Source: Falsigemmobacter intermedius
GTDB taxonomy: Bacteria > Pseudomonadota > Alphaproteobacteria > Rhodobacterales > Rhodobacteraceae
Assembly: GCF_004054105.1 (NCBI RefSeq)
Contig: NZ_SBLC01000003.1
Span: forward strand, 124,001-188,000
Length of the DNA: 64,000 bases
Direction of reading: 5' to 3'
The notes under the pieces were generated by a model, which was not told where the DNA came from, made no database searches, and was given only the letters and a program-made list of their open reading frames with translations. The translations under genes were made by a program, and so were the position numbers. The first letter of the stretch is position 1. Each line of letters opens with the position of its first letter. This document shows, in pieces, positions 63,483-64,000 of this stretch.

Positions 63483-64000
63483 TCCAGAAGCTCCGAGAGC
63501 ACGGTATGCACCATCATCACATCCTCTTCGGTGCAGTCAAACTGCCCGACCTGCACGCGGATCACCAGACGGTCCTGGTGGCGGGTCTGTGTCAGATAAA
63601 CCCGTCCGTCGTCATTGATCCGCGACAACAGGTCAAGCGTCGCCGCCTCGCCGTCGCGGTGCGCGAAGGTGAAAAGCGACAGCGCCGGGGCCGTCACAAT
63701 CTCAAGATCGGGCAGTTCGGAGAGCAGGGCACAGAGCTGTCGGCTCCAGTTCACGTGGTTGCGGATGCGGTTGCGCAGATCCTCAAGCCCATGAGCGCGC
63801 AGCAAAAACCAAAGTTTCAACGCCCGGAACCGGCGCCCTAAGGGAACGGTCCATTCGTTGAAATTGACGACCTCATCCTGATCAGGGGTCTCAAGGTAGC
63901 TGGGGCGCAGGCCCAGGGTTTTGATCTGCTCATGCGGGTTTGCGATGAACTGCACCGCGCAGTCAAATTGCGCGCCGAGCCATTTATGGGGGTTAAACAC
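63479..64000 (-). CDS. PLP-dependent group II decarboxylase, C-terminal part
   Basis: The visible 173 residues begin inside the PLP-lysine motif NPHKWLGAQFDC and continue with PLGRRFRALKLWFLLRAHG and LVIRVQVGQFDCTEEDV to the end, typical of aromatic-L-amino-acid/tyrosine decarboxylases. The N-terminal two thirds lie beyond the right edge of the window. It produces an amine and CO2 from an amino acid. The stop overlaps the TPM gene start by four bases. Confidence 0.9.
   Translation of the reverse strand: MFNPHKWLGAQFDCAVQFIANPHEQIKTLGLRPSYLETPDQDEVVNFNEWTVPLGRRFRALKLWFLLRAHGLEDLRNRIRNHVNWSRQLCALLSELPDLEIVTAPALSLFTFAHRDGEAATLDLLSRINDDGRVYLTQTRHQDRLVIRVQVGQFDCTEEDVMMVHTVLSELLE

Noticed and set aside
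1-64000. Prophage, integrative element or genomic island
   Set aside because: No integrase, transposase, phage structural gene or att-like repeat; the tRNA-Asp locus is not followed by an integrase.

Overview
The window is 64 kb of GC-rich chromosome from an alphaproteobacterium, most likely a member of the Rhodobacteraceae/Paracoccaceae. Support comes from the gene set (pseudoazurin next to an FnrL-type box, an IalB-like protein, an S9 protein with an N-terminal extension, many short conserved family-type proteins), from promoters of the form TTGACG-N17-weak -10, and from frequent ATGA/GTGA stop-start overlaps. The genus cannot be fixed from the sequence. There is no prophage, IS element, CRISPR array or replication origin that I can see; the region is mostly core chromosome.

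Layout. 1-2.5 kb: end of an unrecognised gene, an AT-rich perfect palindrome, then rplM-rpsI. 2.5-5.4 kb: a polyamine-type ABC importer (two permeases and an ATPase) without a binding protein. 5.47-6.18 kb: three tRNA-Asp genes in 290-bp direct repeats. 6.2-9.9 kb: a DEDDh exonuclease coupled to a sirtuin, pseudoazurin, an FnrL-box-controlled Cys-rich small protein, and a nitrilase. 10-15.8 kb: the two halves of the tRNA-modification enzyme MnmC as separate divergent genes, two tandem EamA transporters, uvrB. 15.7-17.7 kb: a membrane-anchored NYN-type nuclease, GlsB-like protein, rlmH, rsfS. 17.9-19.6 kb: a TbpB-like lipoprotein followed by a short Slam-like outer-membrane barrel. 19.6-25.7 kb: leuC, leuD and leuB with unrelated membrane/secreted genes between them, preceded by an attenuator-like leader.

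25.8-35.3 kb: DUF805, an alanine symporter, ssb, a lytic transglycosylase, an ArsC-like reductase, a divergent MepK-like endopeptidase / L,D-transpeptidase pair, a PIN protein, yicC, gmk and a gamma-carbonic anhydrase. 35.4-42.6 kb: rpsD, a UPF0114 protein, hisC with a prephenate/arogenate dehydrogenase and an extensin-like protein, an NCS2 nucleobase permease, DUF486 and a cold-shock protein. 42.8-50.6 kb: an ABC-F ATPase and a complete five-gene dipeptide/oligopeptide importer. 50.7-57 kb: edd, an RlmI-like methyltransferase, tandem M20 amidohydrolases. 57.1-59.7 kb: a tightly coupled lpxD - acyl carrier protein - ketoacyl synthase operon. 59.7-64 kb: an IalB-like protein, a HerA-like ATPase, a TPM-domain protein and the end of a PLP decarboxylase.

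The three most promising systems are the minimal Slam/TbpB-like pair (possible type XI secretion), the lpxD-ACP-KAS operon (possible dedicated acyl supply to lipid A or a related amino-sugar lipid), and the leuC leader with two mutually exclusive hairpins. All functional assignments rest on motif recognition by eye; no database search was run.
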